Numbered from the stretch's first letter, positions 34,715-48,230 are shown. The stretch: DNA of 64,000 bases from Holothuria scabra (GCA_037179385.1 CM074185.1:49913000-49976999); one strand, 5' to 3'. The notes: generated by a model from the sequence alone, not told the origin. Translations and numbers: made by a program.

Positions 34715-35708
34715 GGAATTAACCTCAACGTACGCCTTACTGCGTTTCAAAAACCTAAAAGAATAAAACGCGTGCTTTGTAAATACAACAAGAGTACTTT
34801 TATTGCGCGCACTAAAGAAATCTGGTTATGTGCAGCCCAAAGACGCGCTGCCACAACCAGATAATAATTAAATAACGTTTGTGCGTGCACGCGTGCGCGT
34901 CCTTAACAAAACAAAAATACGCGTAATCAAGAAAGCCTGAGCACGCACTCAAGAGCGCGTCCTTTTTTGTCATAGCCTACATACAAGTTACGTGCAGTTG
35001 TTGTTTTCTCGTTTAAATATTGATATGCGCTGCGTGTATTTTGGTCTTGTAAGCAGCTGCACTGTGTACGCCTTCTTAGTCAGTGTGTGAAATACTGTAC
35101 ACTTGGCGTTTTGGATATTTATCCTATAGGATTTGTGGTTCGAGGACTCAAAGGCGAAGGTAAATGTCTCATTATCTATTCCAGTCTATATTATCTTATG
35201 TAGACTTCTACGGCATACACCAAGGCTTTCGTAGTGAATCCTGTTGCTAAGGCTACGTTTTTGTAAGTTGCTTTACATTCACGCTATATGCGTTGTATCA
35301 AGTCAAATGAAGACAGTAAACAGTGTCTAGGGTTAAATGAGGAGGCTCAGTAGGCAACTTGGTTTCTTTTACCTTCGCTTTGCGACTCTGAAAGTTGAAA
35401 ATAAATCTCAGCTATTGGCGAGATGCAACTTATTTGTGACGCCAACTTTTTTGCATAGTAGAACTTTATGTAAAATGATGTTCCTACAGCAACAAAAGTA
35501 TTGCTGTTCCTAACTCTTTGAGAATTGCGAGAGAATATACACCTCTTTTGAGGTTTCGAAAATCGCCAAAATGTTGTCGCCACAGTGCAACGCCTGACCG
35601 TCGGAGACAAAACCATTTTGTACCTTGCTCTTGCTTTCAATTTAGCCGAAATTTTGTACAGGGCATTCATTAGACCTTGGTCTCTAGTTAATAACTACTC
35701 TTAGTCAC
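34715..35708 (-). repeat. Right arm of the ~1 kb inverted repeat
   Basis: Reverse-complement partner of 30460-31425. Its outer edge abuts MITE M copy 2, and a CCATGGTCGGACGTTCCG block beyond its inner edge resembles 30085-30105. Confidence 0.85.
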
Positions 35709-35721
35709 AGAACAGAATGTA

Positions 35722-36100
35722 GGCCTACGCCCTCCTTTGGAGGCAAAACAAAACAACAACGATAAATGCAGACAGCTGATTTGTCAAACAGTCGTATACG
35801 TGCATAGTCTGCTACACGTGCAGGTAAAATTCTTATGCGTGCAGCCAGGTGTTCCATTGTTTTACCCTCAAGGAGAACGTCAGTGGTCCTTTAATGTATG
35901 AGATTTACCTATAATTTCTCCAATGGAGGGCGCTTTTAATGCGTTGTGAAATCATGTCAGACGAAGGTGTATCATTGTAAATTCTACAATCAAAATACTC
36001 GCCTAGTTTTCTGCGAGCGAGCAAAGTCTGCGTCGTGTGTGCTGTCTGCTACATTGTTTTGCCGCCAAAATGACGTTGCATGACGTCATTAGGTCTATAC
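35722..36100. mobile_element. MITE family M, copy 2
   Basis: Left part matches 26176-26386 in the same orientation. The right end has CATTGTTTTGCCGCC, TGACGTCATTAGGTCTATAC. It ends about 22 bp before the exon 3 donor of BRICHOS gene A, so both broken halves of the presumed gene border a copy of the same element. Confidence 0.7.
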
Positions 36101-36122
36101 TCTAAAGGAATGCTTTACATAC

Positions 36123-39100
36123 CAGCACTGAATTATCGCTCACTTCATGAACAAATATTGGTATCTCGTCGTCTTTACCAAGTGGAATATTTTCCAATCG
36201 GGAAAAAAAGCAACTCTGTGACGTCAGATTCTTGAACATCAGTATCTCCTGGGAATAAATTGTGACGGGTAATTAGTTACTATTGAACTAATTTTTAAAA
36301 ACGTATAAATCTCTGCCGTTCATGGGACGGGATTCTCTAATGAATTACTGCAATGGTGACATGAAACGAATCATGATTCAAACGTCTGTACATTTGTAAA
36401 GAAGATGGAATTATAACACAACACCTAACTACCACTGATTTGTGAAATTTGACTTTAATTAGCAATGTATGTTTTCCAAATAACAAATGAAGATATTATT
36501 GGACCAATGTGGAATATGTTAATGTCCTTCAAACAACAACAACAACAACAACAAAAAAGAAAAAAAGAAAAGAAACCTACCCGTTCATAATCAAGGACAA
36601 CTACGAATCCATCCATTGCATCCGTCAAAGTTACAATGCTGCCCTCAACTTTTCTAGTTTCATGATGGCTGGTACCATTGACATCGAAAGTTAAAGTCTG
36701 CATGAAACGAACGACCGTGAAATTCAAGGTTACAGTTGATCTACTTGCATGTAAAAACCGATTTTATATCAGTCCTGTTTATTTTATCTGTGTTTAGTCC
36801 TACTTACTATAGTATGATATATAAGTGCAAAGAAGGGACATACCACTTTCTTAGGTGCGGAGCGAATTTTAAAGTAGGGAGGGGAGCTAATCACCAAAGC
36901 GGCCCATAGACCTATTTCCAAATAGCAATTACAATGAATTGTGGGATAGAGTTTTGGGTGTGCGTCAATTTTCACCATAGTAAAATGCCTTTGACAAAAA
37001 TGACAAACACCAAAACTCTATCCCACAATTCATTGCAATTGCTGTTTGGAAATAGTCTATTATGTTCAACAATATCATAACAATGCAAGGTGGCCCAAAA
37101 TATCTACAGCACGAAAAGTGGGGGCCATCTACCCTTGTCCGCGCGGTCTTGATTAACGATGAAAAGGATCGGAAACAAGACACACCCAGGAATCAAGAGC
37201 GATCAACTATAACTAGACATTACTGTACTTGCATGAGAGCACATGTTTCTTGAAGAATCCACAGCTAGGAGGAAAAAGGTTATTTCGTAAATGACGTTTT
37301 ATCAGTTGCAGTGGCAGGTGCAGTTGATCTTCAAACTTCATTACTTTACCTTTTACGGTGAATTGTGTCTACAAACCATTGGATTGGAAGTGTCATTGGA
37401 TCCTCACACAACATTTTCGACATTCAATTACTTGTCTCCTTCTGGAGAAACATGTTGTGCCAATTGTCACTTGGCTTACATCCAGAGACGATATCTTACT
37501 GTTTTTAACGTTACTACCTCTGACCTAGCCTTACCACTTCTTGGATCATATCAATACTTTACATTCCAGCCTCAGTTGAGGAGTAAAGCCTCACTCACAG
37601 AGTTTTCATACCTTGTCCTTATCTTTAAAGGAACGTGTTTCCCGGAATCGGCCACCTCGACACTCGCACTACACCAAACCATGTCAAATCTCCCAATATT
37701 TATTACGAGAAAAAACACATGGAAAGGTTTTTGAAAGATGTCATTAAAGGAGAAAGATCGCGCCATCTTCATCTTTGTAACCGTTAAACTTAAATACTGA
37801 AGTCGCTCTTCTTAAAGAAAATCTACCGAAGCAAAATTATACGGAAACAAAATTACCCAGGCAATTTCATAGATAGTGTCATCTCTCAATTGATTTCGAA
37901 GATCGCCCATCTCTGCTTTCAATTAATCGAAACCAATCAAACCACCTTTGGGTCTTAAATTCTTAGACGCACATCACTTCAAAACAACTTGAAGAGACCT
38001 CAAGAATTGCCCTATAAACCATTGGCACTTTTGAGAAACACCCGGACTTTATCTAAGAATTTTCCGAAACCTCCCCTCATTGCCAACAAAGAACATAGTT
38101 CACTTCGGAAAATTCAACAAAAAATTAAACTGCCTTGACATACCTCTAGTTGAGATGCTTGTTGAACTCATGGTGAATAGCACTCTGAAAAATGTTAAAT
38201 GGCAACACCGTCTTTTTATTCTACCGCTACTGATGTAGTCTTGGGGAAGACGTTTGAACATGTTTAGTTCTTCAAATTTTATAAACTGCCCATTGCCTGG
38301 CCAATTAGACTGTATCTACTCGATCTTCCTTCAGTGTTGACAGAAATTTGGGAAGACAGGTGGAGGGCGTGTGTACAGTAACTCCGTACGAATGTAGTTT
38401 ACTGTCAACTAATAACATGGTCTTGTTTACTGACGAGACCGGATAATTATCTTCCACTGTCGAAACGCCTGCAGCAATAGCACTCTTGCTATAGCTTACT
38501 TTTGCCTACAGTTATTGAACTAATAAACTAGACAGGGCCGTCGGAAGCGGGGGGGGGGTGGGGGGTGGAGGCCCCCCCCCCCAATAATTTTGCCATATAT
38601 AGTTTGTTTGTTTTTTTAAGTGAACATTTTATTTCAACGAAAGGACAAAATAACGACTGCTTGGATACTATTAACAAGCCCGAGAAATGTCATTTCCGGC
38701 TGTCTGAGGGATTGTAATTTTTCAAAATTTTCTGTACGCTTGGCGCAAACTGATGGTGGCGCTCCGCTTAGATAGTCAGCCCGAGTCAGCCCCCCAATCG
38801 AAAATACCTTCCGACGGCACTGCTAGACTCGTCCTTGGTGTCCTGTAAATTTTACTCCGATACACCATGGGAAGGGTGACCAGTTTTATGACAAAATCTT
38901 TTATTTGGATATATCATTATTTCAATTATGTCACTGCATAAGTTATGGAGAGTGGACCATCTTCTCAAATAAATTCTAAACATGTCAAAAATATTCAAAT
39001 ATATTTATTTCATCCAGCTTGTAGTTTCTGTTTAAGTTTACCGTCAACCAAAAGGAATACTTACATTTTGCCGTACCGACTCCGTCGCCGATGTTTGGGC

Positions 39101-39154
39101 TTGGACGGTCACAAAGATCCCCAATAGAACCGTGGCAAACGCTTTTGAATTCAT
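36123..39154 (-). CDS. BRICHOS-domain secreted precursor, gene A (exons 1-3; last exon absent)
   Basis: Minus strand, all phase 0: E1 39154-39065, a 30-residue signal exon (MNSKAFATVLLGIFVTVQA, likely cut after VQA; donor GTAAGT); E2 36697-36581, 39 residues (TLTFDVNGTSHHETRKVEG, then FVVVLDYER; donor GTAGGT); E3 36248-36123, 42 residues (KNLTSQSCFFSRLENIP; donor GTATGT). VVLDYER fits the conserved BRICHOS Asp region and SCFF the first of two conserved Cys; N-G-T and N-L-T sequons are present. E1 follows a CTATAG acceptor, implying a non-coding 5' exon. The expected last exon (second Cys, RxRR site, peptide) is not on this strand between 26 and 36 kb. Exon C at 25923 (+) is the best candidate for it, displaced by inversion. 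BRICHOS domains act as intramolecular chaperones for a C-terminal client. Family call strong; product of this locus as it stands uncertain. Confidence 0.82.
36909..37057. repeat. Fold-back element, ~50-bp arms, in gene A intron 1
   Basis: 36909-36961 mirrors 37007-37057, sharing CACAATTCAT and AAACTCTATCCCAC, with a 45-bp loop. Confidence 0.85.
38533..38822. mobile_element. Complete TIR element of the CGGCTGTCTGAGG repeat family
   Basis: Ends CAGGGCCGTCGGAAG and CTTCCGACGGCACTG, with CTAGA directly repeated at 38528-38532 and 38823-38827. It carries long G and C runs near the left end and the interior found in fragments across the window. Lies in gene A intron 1. Confidence 0.8.
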
Positions 39155-39457
39155 GTTCAGTGTGTACTTTGACCGAGTCTATAGACAAAACAGAGAAACT
39201 AAAATGGTAACAGGGATTTTTCTTGAAAAAAAATCAATGCTATTACTAAGATTTGGTATCTAGAACCACCCCGGGGTCACTATGCCACTTACCTACGGTT
39301 TCCTAAAATATGGATTGCCGAACTATGACCAGCCAGACGACTTGCCGCGGGACCATTCTAACAAGGGGTGGGGGATAATTACAGTGGTACCCAATGGTTT
39401 GCAGCATCGGGCAGTTTGATTTGCATTGTAACTACCCCTAAATTGACAACTCTTGTT

Positions 39458-39680
39458 CTGCTGTTTCTGCTGGGGTCCATCAGCCTTGAATTGTCTTCGT
39501 TTACTGTCTACAGTAATTTGAAACCCACATACTCGGTGAAATTGAAGTAATCATTATACAATTTAGTGTATAACCATCCATGATACAGATAAGCAAGGAA
39601 ATGGAAAAACTAAAAGGTGATTGACCTCAGTTATGGCCGACTGAAGTAAGACCATTACTTGCTGTCCGGATTCGACTATA
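39458..39680. mobile_element. MITE family R3, copy 3
   Basis: Matches copies at 10413 and 30161 (GGGGTCCATCAGCCTT, ATGGCCGACTGAAGT). Right end is CGGATTCGACTATA. The left end is missing. It lies just 5' of gene A. Confidence 0.6.
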
Positions 39681-39709
39681 TTTCATACATTCTGAAACAG
39701 GCCAATAAA

Positions 39710-39748
39710 CACACACACGCGTGCACACACACACACACAAACACATAT
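39710..39748. repeat. (CA)n microsatellite
   Basis: CACACACACGCG followed by a run of CA, about 39 bp. Confidence 0.9.
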
Positions 39749-39749
39749 G

Positions 39750-42700
39750 ACTCATGGTGATAACGTATGACAATTATGATATTAAGCCAGCCTGACAGTT
39801 ACCTGCGTAGCAGGCTGTGCGGTATGTTCCTTTTTTCAGTCATATCTCTAACGCCTGCCAAAGTGAACACCGAACAAATTCTTTTGGATATTCATAGAAA
39901 AATGTGGACTCGAGACTAAATGAATGTTTATAAGACGGCAACATCTGGTCCCGCGTAGTAGCTCATACCACCCACGGAGTTGGTACGACATAGTAATGCC
40001 CACGTCCTGGTAGTACCCACTGCACAGTGTTTATGCAACGCCATGTAATTACAGGGCATCTGAGGTTCCAGTCTAGACTTGGGTGACTACTCTTGCCCCT
40101 TAACGTTATGACCAATGAAAATAAAATTCATTTACAAGGCTAAACTGTATGCTACATAATATGGAGATGAAAACCGAAGAAACTGCAACCAAGCGAAAAA
40201 AGAGTGCACAAAGCAAACCCTCTATCGGGTTAATAGAGGCTGGTAAACTGTTAAACTCTTCGTAGAACACACTGTGACGTCCTCATAAAATTTAAAAGAA
40301 AAGAGAGGCCTAGGATTATCGTACCTTCAATGAGAGGATGCTTGAAACAAATCCATTTGGGGCAATTGCCTTAACAGGAAATCTCTTATACAGAGAGAGG
40401 TTATTTTCAAGGAGATTGAAAGAACAGTTTCATTCATGCTAATTCTCGAAGAGAACCAATGAGATTATCCTTGAGTTACCTATTTGACTGAAAAATTGTT
40501 TTCTTTGATCTGTGTAGTAGCTTTTTTCATTTTAATATGCCAGCAACATCATTCACATATCTTTACTCTATCAAAGTTTGCTTTCACGAAGGGATGCTTT
40601 GATAGGTAAGTTGACACAACCACCAATCAAGAACAGGTGCTACAAAAATAAAACGACTGGTTGACTGAAATTAGGCATTTGGACTTGCCTATTACTTAAA
40701 ACAAACCTCATGCAAATGAGCTACAGAGACAGAAGTCGATTTTTTGTCATCTTCATCCGGAGATTCCCAAAGACCTCCTGAGATGACCAGGTTTAACATC
40801 AAATTCACAGATGCAATATTAGTGATATAATAGACACGCGAAACCACGCGAACCTAGATGCAATATTTTATTATGTTCCGAGCTACTTTTATTGGCAGTC
40901 GCGAAAAATTTCAGCCTGGTGTTAGTCGGATATAGCAGACGGCAAATCAATATGGTAGGAACTACTAAATCCATATTCACAGAGAGAGGCAAGGGAAAGA
41001 TTATTGTGTAACCTTGACTGTGCAATACAAAGCGATCGATCCCCTTGCCGCAATAACAGCTCCTGATTATACCCAGTAGCCGGACAACCTCACTCCTCAC
41101 GTTTAAATCAAATTCAATCGTACTAAAACCCTATGTTTGATCAATGATATACATCATATGTCTGTTTAATGTGATTGAGGACTATTTTGTAGAAAAAACA
41201 ATAAGCATAAACAAAGCAAACAAGTATACTTTTGTGAATAAGGCTTTAAAGTACAAGAGGGTTATGACAAATAAAAAATGCCAAACAAGATGGAGAAAGA
41301 AATTGAGAACAAATTCCGTCTTACCCCTGGGCCTAGTCGATGTAGCCAACTTCTTACTCGTCAGTGATGTTGGGTGCAAGTCAAAAATATGACTGAAAAC
41401 AGTAATTTTACTGATATTTAAAGCCTTATTAGTGTCATTTGATACTCTATGCTTAACCCTCACTGGAAATTAACACTAACAGGGAATTTCCCTCATTTTT
41501 CCGTAAATGGTACATTTTTTTCACAAAGTTAGGCTAAGTTTCTTTCCATCGCGCCCTCTATACTTTTATGAACTTTGCCCAATGAAAACCAAGTTAGTGA
41601 AACATACACGTATTCGTCGCAAGAACATTGAACTTCATTTGACCTCGATTATAAAATAAACTCCGTAAATAAAGGCAACTTGCCTGTTTCCTATTGGATG
41701 CGACCAAAGAGATTTTAATAACGTTGCTTGAAAATGATAAAATGATTGCGCCGTAATGTCAAAAAGGCAGGAAAATAAAACAACACAATATTGATAGTTA
41801 ATCGATAATCAGATATGTGAAAAAATGTGCTTAATGATAACATCCGTCGTTATTCGGATTTCTCTAAAACTTCTCAAAAATTGAATGAAAAGTTGTCGAA
41901 TCGAGCTTAAGGTATCAACCTTATAATTGAATTGTCCCCATGAAATAGAGTAGCTCAACAATGAAATTAGAAGCTTAAGAAGACTAAGTTTCTTTGTCTT
42001 TGGTTATTACATTGTCGTCCTGTCACGACTTCTTTGGTGACTGAACTGTAATGGCTACTTTTAAAGGCCACGCAGTACATCGCATAAGAATCAGAATGCA
42101 AATGTGACCACATTTTCTCATCATTTACGTGAATATTATTTATACCATGGCTTGAAACGGTCTTGAGTATCAAGTACCTTGAAATTTAAAAAATGTACAT
42201 CAAACAGACGGTTCTCCATACAATTCATGGCTTTCCATACACCCGCTGGCTGCATAAAAGAATTGCAGGGTGCATGTAACCCTTAAATCTGCATAATAAC
42301 CTTTAAGTTTGAATCAAGTTACCATTTAGAAATTAGGATATATAACATCTGTAAAGTTTGAGAAATGCGAACTATCAAAGAGACCGGCGAACGGTCTCGA
42401 AAGCTACATAGGTGGATAGCGCCATCACTTGCTCGTCGCCTGGTCGGGAGGCTGGGAGCAACTAGGTTGAGGTTGCCTATATGTGGACAGAATTCCACCT
42501 CTGAAGTTTGACAACCAAGAGCTTCTAGACTTAAGTTGACTAAGGTGACATTAATGGTCTGTTGCGATATTTTCGTTTGTTTGAATCTGATAGAGCATAA
42601 TCAAAAGTAGTGGGTTTCATGGCAATTGGTCAAATTGTACACCATTTCGAGCCTAATAAATATCTGGAAGATTGGATTCTTCGAGCCAGAACGAAAGAAA

Positions 42701-43490
42701 GATGGGGATGGCTGGTGGATGCAAAGCTGATGTGACTCTAACCTTCCAGTAAAAATTAAAGGGGGAAGTATTGTTTAGCCTCCCACACGTAGGATCTCCT
42801 TTTTTATGTCCTCCATAAATTGTGCTCAATGCCTATCCATCTTCATTTGTTATCTTATCAAACTGTCATACGTTTGAGTACACAAAATTTCCTTTTTCTA
42901 CTTTAAAAATTGTTAAACTTTTCAACAGGGGAGGGAGACACTCCCTGAGAAATTTCCTGCATCCGCCTATGAAGCTCCGTCAAAGCAAAAGATGGCCTTC
43001 CCAGGATGAGTCAGTCAAGAAATTTCAAAAGATGAAAATGTCAAATCTTTAGCACCCAGATTGCATCTTAGGACATTCATTTGTTCGATATTCCTTATTC
43101 CTTAATTCCCTCCCCATATCAGTCAAAATGTGATTACTCTTGAAATTCCTGGCTTCGTACATGTACAAAATTCTGTTTCTACCAGGGGGTTCTAAAAGAT
43201 TACAGCATTGGCCATAGAAGGGAAAGTCCCTTGAAAAATGTTCAATTTAAGCGTTTGACTTGAAACAGGTGACCACGACGCCCCAAAGATGTCCTTACAC
43301 CTAATTTGTCACAGGGAGCACACTCTAACGCGACTGTTTTATTTAAAGCATTGCAGCCAGAGGGCATGTACAATTTCTACATTCAGGCAAATAAGGCAAA
43401 TTTGGGCTTTCCCTTCAACTGCCCAAAGGTTCAAATTAAAAAACGTGACAGCATGCTGAATTTGAAAGCAACAGAGCAAACTTAAGTCAT
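39750..43490. other. No gene recognised (intergenic between divergent BRICHOS genes)
   Basis: No exon with domain support. The promoter of gene A should lie somewhere in or before this stretch, but I could not place a TATA box. Confidence 0.4.
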
Positions 43491-43494
43491 TTTT

Positions 43495-43616
43495 TAATAA
43501 TTATTTATGGATGAGTGGATGGAAAGATAGATGGACGGATGGACAGATGGACGGATGGACGGATGGATGGGCAGATAGATATACAGACAGACAGACAGGC
43601 AAATAGACAGACGGTA
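43495..43616. repeat. Tetranucleotide microsatellite (GATG/GACA)n
   Basis: GGATGGATGGACAGATGG-type repeats passing into ACAGACAGACAGACAGG. Confidence 0.9.
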
Positions 43617-44071
43617 TATACTATCATCTATTTCACAATTAATAACTTTTCTACCAGAAGATAAATATACAGCATTTTTCACTTTATTTATTTTACTGTC
43701 TTTTTTCAACTTTCTTTCACGGCAAATATTAACCTAACTGAAAAATGGTTGACATTTGTTTGAACCCCCTTGCTGTTGTCTATGACATCTGATAAATACT
43801 ATCGAAAAAGTATTAAAGGTTATGGTAGATGAAGTTTCACGGCCCAGTTTCTTACTTTTCAGGTTCGAATAGAGTCGATTATGGCCTTTTTATACAGTGG
43901 AGGCTTGTAAACATATGAGAGGATGTTTTCAACTGTTACAAAGGGGTACGAGGTGGGGAGAGGAGCAGTCTGCCCCTCAAACTTTGGCAAAATCTGAAAT
44001 TTGAACAGGGGTCTGGAAAAATTCAGGCTTAAAATAAAACCTTACAAGTTTTATGACGCAGAAAACTCTTA

Positions 44072-44417
44072 AGCCCAGGCCAGACTATGCGACTCGATAC
44101 GACGCAACTCATTGCAACGAGATAGTTCTGACGCGGTGCAAAGTGTAGAATCAGCGCAAATCAGTTTCATGCGAGTTCAAGTCGAGTAGGCTTCTGGAAT
44201 GAAGCCCGCGAAGATTAGTTAATCGAAATGGACAGACACTGTCTCTTCAATGTTACATATAAAGAGTATGTTAAACGTAAGAATTTTGCGTGAATCGCTT
44301 CATGCACATGAGACTTGTTGCATAATGTGGACACTATGCTGTTAAAACTGGTTAATCGTCAGTCGATCACCACGACAATTGTTGCAACAAGTCAAGTCGC
44401 ATAGTGTGGACGGGGCT
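44072..44417. mobile_element. PIF/Harbinger-like MITE, TTA target duplication
   Basis: Ends AGCCCAGGCCAGACTATGCG and CGCATAGTGTGGACGGGGCT, flanked by TTA at 44069-44071 and 44418-44420. 346 bp, no coding frame. Confidence 0.75.
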
Positions 44418-44420
44418 TTA

Positions 44421-45809
44421 GGCGTACCCGAGTCTTTAGAACAATTGCCCGAATAATGGATTTCGGCCACTAATACAAAGGAAATTTTCATTCAACCTCA
44501 CTTCATGGTCTTGCGCAACACAAAGCCCTAAATTCGGTCAAATATTAAAATTCTGTGGAACATTTGAACGGAAAACAAATAGCATCATATATTCAGGTTA
44601 AGACTTTGATGAAAAATTCCTCACATTTGAAAAAAGATCGCGCTGTTGAACAGTTCATTGCTAAGAAACAATATAGTAACCGCAAAGTCCCGCGGATTGT
44701 TGGAACCTCGATTCTCGGCTGTCATCAGTATAGACAGTATTCATCAGTCTTATATTTCCATTGGTATTTGCAATCTGTAGACTGTAATGTCAACAAGATG
44801 TCTCCTTAAAATTTCCAAGAAATGAGAAACATCTAAAAACTCGCAATCCTCGACATACAGCAAGGAATACTTTTTAGTCTTGCAATCTAGAGATATTATA
44901 AGGGAAAATGCCCTTGGGACTCTCCGAGCGAACAGATGAATCTCACTCTCGCCCATAAGCAGCAACACGTGTACTAGGCACTCAAGTGAACAAATTGTCA
45001 CGTACAACAAAATAGATGTTAGCCCCAACCATAAGCAACTTGACAGCTCCTACCGTCCGCCATGAATAAATTTCTGAGTACCGGAGGACGTTAACAGCTT
45101 AAAATTCAGGACCCCGGGAAATGGGATATTTTCAGCCAAATGGAAGGCAAGTTTGACAAACCCTTCCTGGAACGCCTCTGGTCAGATCATGTTGGAATTG
45201 CGCTAAGGCATGGTCGATCTAGAGGTTTTCCCCCACCTTGACAAATTTTTGGTTACTCACCTGGTATGCGAAATAACAAAATCAGTAAAAGCGGTGAAAG
45301 GAATTAATTCAGTACGAACGTGAAAACAACTGTAATATATGATAACTCTAAAATAAGTATTTTCAAATAACTACACATCGCATTGTCTCAATTGTGCCTC
45401 AAATATCCCCCTTCTTTGACTTCTGTGGGCCGGTTGTAACCAGAGGGAACCGACGGGAAGTGGTGGGGAGAGACAGCAAACGACCTTGGATATATATTGC
45501 CCTTGAAGGTATCCTTATGGACCATAAGATCTAACAAGAGAGCCACTGGTGGAGGAAGCATTTCGAGTGCAATCATGACTTGTTTTTTTAACAAACGAAA
45601 TGATTCAACATGTCCTTAACTATACGCAGTCTGTGGCAGGACGAGCTTTATCATGTCCCTGATAAGGATGTAGAGCAATGACCTGAAAAACTTTATCATA
45701 ACACCCTTTGTAATATTTTCGGACCTATTCCAGTCGTTGATTCCCCCGACCCCCCCCCCCCTCCAATAATTTTAAAGCGATGTCGCCCCTGGATGTCTAT
45801 TACAACTTA
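44421..45809. other. No gene recognised
   Basis: Short open frames only; a run of C lies at about 45748. Confidence 0.4.
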
Positions 45810-46040
45810 TTACCACTTATTACCACGGAATGCTCTTTTCACTAAATGTTAGAAAATTGAAGTTGACAGGGGCTTTCCTTGTGAAGAACAGCGTTCTTCC
45901 CTACGAAATGTAATATGATCTTTCCAGCCCTTACCTATGACCATGGAATTCACTTTTAATCAAATATCAGAAAATGGAGGTGGCCAGGGATTTTCCCCTT
46001 AAAAAACAGTGGTCGTCCCTTCGAAATGTCTGTCAGCCTG
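45810..46040. repeat. Imperfect tandem duplication, about 115-bp unit, two copies
   Basis: ATTACCACGGAATGCTCTTTTCA...AGAAAATTGAAGTTGACAGGG (about 45828 on) recurs as ATGACCATGGAATTCACTTTTAA...AGAAAATGGAGGTGGCCAGGG (about 45945 on), each followed by a related CCTACGAAATGT/CCTTCGAAATGT. Confidence 0.65.
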
Positions 46041-46734
46041 CATTTTTGAAAAGTTCCGGGCATTTTGATGTTCAAAATATATTTATATCCAAATTTCACA
46101 TCAAATTACCGGCCCCAGCATTTCTTCCTGCTCCCTGGGCCGAACACAAAGCTTTTAAATTTTTTAATGCGCGAACTTGAACCACATGTCAACACATGTT
46201 TAAACATGACACCAAATGTCTGAATTTTAGATCAATTAAGCTGCATGAGAAGGGATAAATTAATAGAGAAGAAGGATGATGGGTCACATGGAACCATGCT
46301 CAGAGATGGTGAGGTAAATCACCTTCATCAATTCTTTGATCAAAGCTTTCCATTAAAGAACAAGAGCATTCTCCCCGGAAAACTTATTTTGCATCAACAG
46401 CTAAATCTCACGATTTTCTCCCTGTTCCTCGTTTAAGTATCACTCATAACATTTTAGGATTCAATAGGTAAAACTTGCAGTTAATACTAACAAATTTCAC
46501 AGAGAGGTTAAATACTGTTATCAGGTTATATGACTCTCAAGATACAATCATAAAACAGGGCAGTCTACTACACTCCTTCAAGTTGGAATGACTGATCTTG
46601 TCCTTTAACATTCTGCAACTCTTGTCTTTATTTCGGGTCCGAATTCAGATCATGGAGTTTCTCACTCGGAGTCCATGTCCTACAATCACTACAAATTATC
46701 GCTGCCGTAATGTGTTTAAGTATATCTCCTCTCT

Positions 46735-46753
46735 CACTCTCTCTCTCTCTCTT
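46735..46753. repeat. (CT)n microsatellite
   Basis: A run of CT dinucleotides, immediately before the R4 repeat copy. Confidence 0.85.
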
Positions 46754-46834
46754 TGAAAACGTTTTGTCCGTCACTTTAGTCAGTGGGGCTCCAAGGACTG
46801 AGTAAAGTACTCTATAGACTGTCTTGCCTAAACA

Positions 46835-47105
46835 CCTTAATCTCTCACCCCAAACATTTTCAAATTTACTTACCTCATTACTTAAGCCCCTCCCACGTCT
46901 GTGATCTCATGGAGGTTTTATCTCCATGTTCATCTAGGCACAATTTAAGTTTATTGCTCCAGGGTGAGTACACAGGTATACGAGACTCCAATATTTTTTA
47001 ATTGAAACACTTCCAGTACAGTACATGCTGGGCAGTTTGAGCTACAGTCCTCTGCAAGTTTTGAACTTGCTGTCATTCACAGGGCTGTGTCAATTGAGAA
47101 TTACT
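46835..47105 (+). repeat. Dispersed repeat family R4, copy 2
   Basis: Same motif order as 20620-20900: CACCCCAAACA, AGCCCCTCCCAC, GGCACAATTTAAGTTTATTG, then GTGTCAATTGAGA. Confidence 0.6.
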
Positions 47106-47109
47106 ATGG

Positions 47110-48230
47110 ACTACTTCAAAAATTTTGTTTGGAGACGAGAGTTGACTGCCTTTAATTTTTAAAATGAGCCATTCGGGTAAAACACTGTACACAGAAGCAG
47201 TAAAACTCTGCCATGGATTCAATTTTCCCCTTCTTTTAATGGTGGTGGGGTTTCCTTCTGTCCCACCGAACACAGACGATTGAAAAACATGCATCACCTT
47301 TACCGGTACGTAATTAACGTATTATAACCAATCGGTACAATTGTTTATACAATCCTTACCATATGTATTCTGAGAGATCGGAACAAAATTAATATTCAAA
47401 GGGTTCTCGATAAATGCATTTCACAGACTAGTCTTTAGTGTGATCTCATTATATAGGTTAAATAACATTATTCACCTTTCTCGTACCTTTTTCAGTCGGT
47501 TTTTGTTTTTCAGGTTTATCAACTGTAACTCGTTTTTTCGAATCCTTTTGGGTTGATACGGAAGAGCAAAAACTAAAAAATAACTCCCCGAAGGCATAAT
47601 GAGATTAACTCAGGCCAGCAACATTTATTGGTAGACGTTTTGTCACCATCACACTTACCAAGGGTGGTTTCATTCTTCATTTGCTGAAGAGAACTGCGCA
47701 TGACCTTAACTGAAAGACCGAGAAAACTGCGCGCGATTGACCTGTAGATCAAATCAGTTGATCTTTATTAAAGTTTCTGGAACCTGGAGCTAAAACTAAA
47801 AAGACCGGGATTTTAACCATGTAAAAAAAAGGGGGGGGATTCGATTTGGTGTTAACTTTCCCCTATTCGTACCATGAGACACAAACCTGCTGACAATTAA
47901 CAAGGCCCCTTGGTTAGAATAACAAATTCTTAATACTGGCAGGAAACAGTCAAGATCACTTTTGGCGTACTTATTTTTTGAGGTCAAATAGCAATTTTGG
48001 CAAAAAAGAGGGCATTTAAAAACAATAACCTGATTCAATAGGACTAAAATCATCATTTAAGTAGAGGGCGTTGGTAAATTTGAATTTTTGACTAGATCAA
48101 TGATTTTAAGAAACTTCGTCAACTATCGACAAGAATTTTGAACGGAAAGAGAGGGAAAACCCCTGTAAATTTAAATAAAATTACTAAGGATTACATGAAA
48201 TAGATACGTGAAGGCATTGCACTCGTGTAG
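47110..48230. other. No gene recognised; upstream of BRICHOS gene B
   Basis: No exon found. Any distal regulatory sequence of gene B would be here. Confidence 0.4.

Noticed and set aside
37291..37734. Longest open frame in the window (147 codons, plus strand)
   Set aside because: It lies in gene A intron 1 on the opposite strand, has no recognisable domain, and shows no splice or start context beyond chance in this AT-rich DNA.
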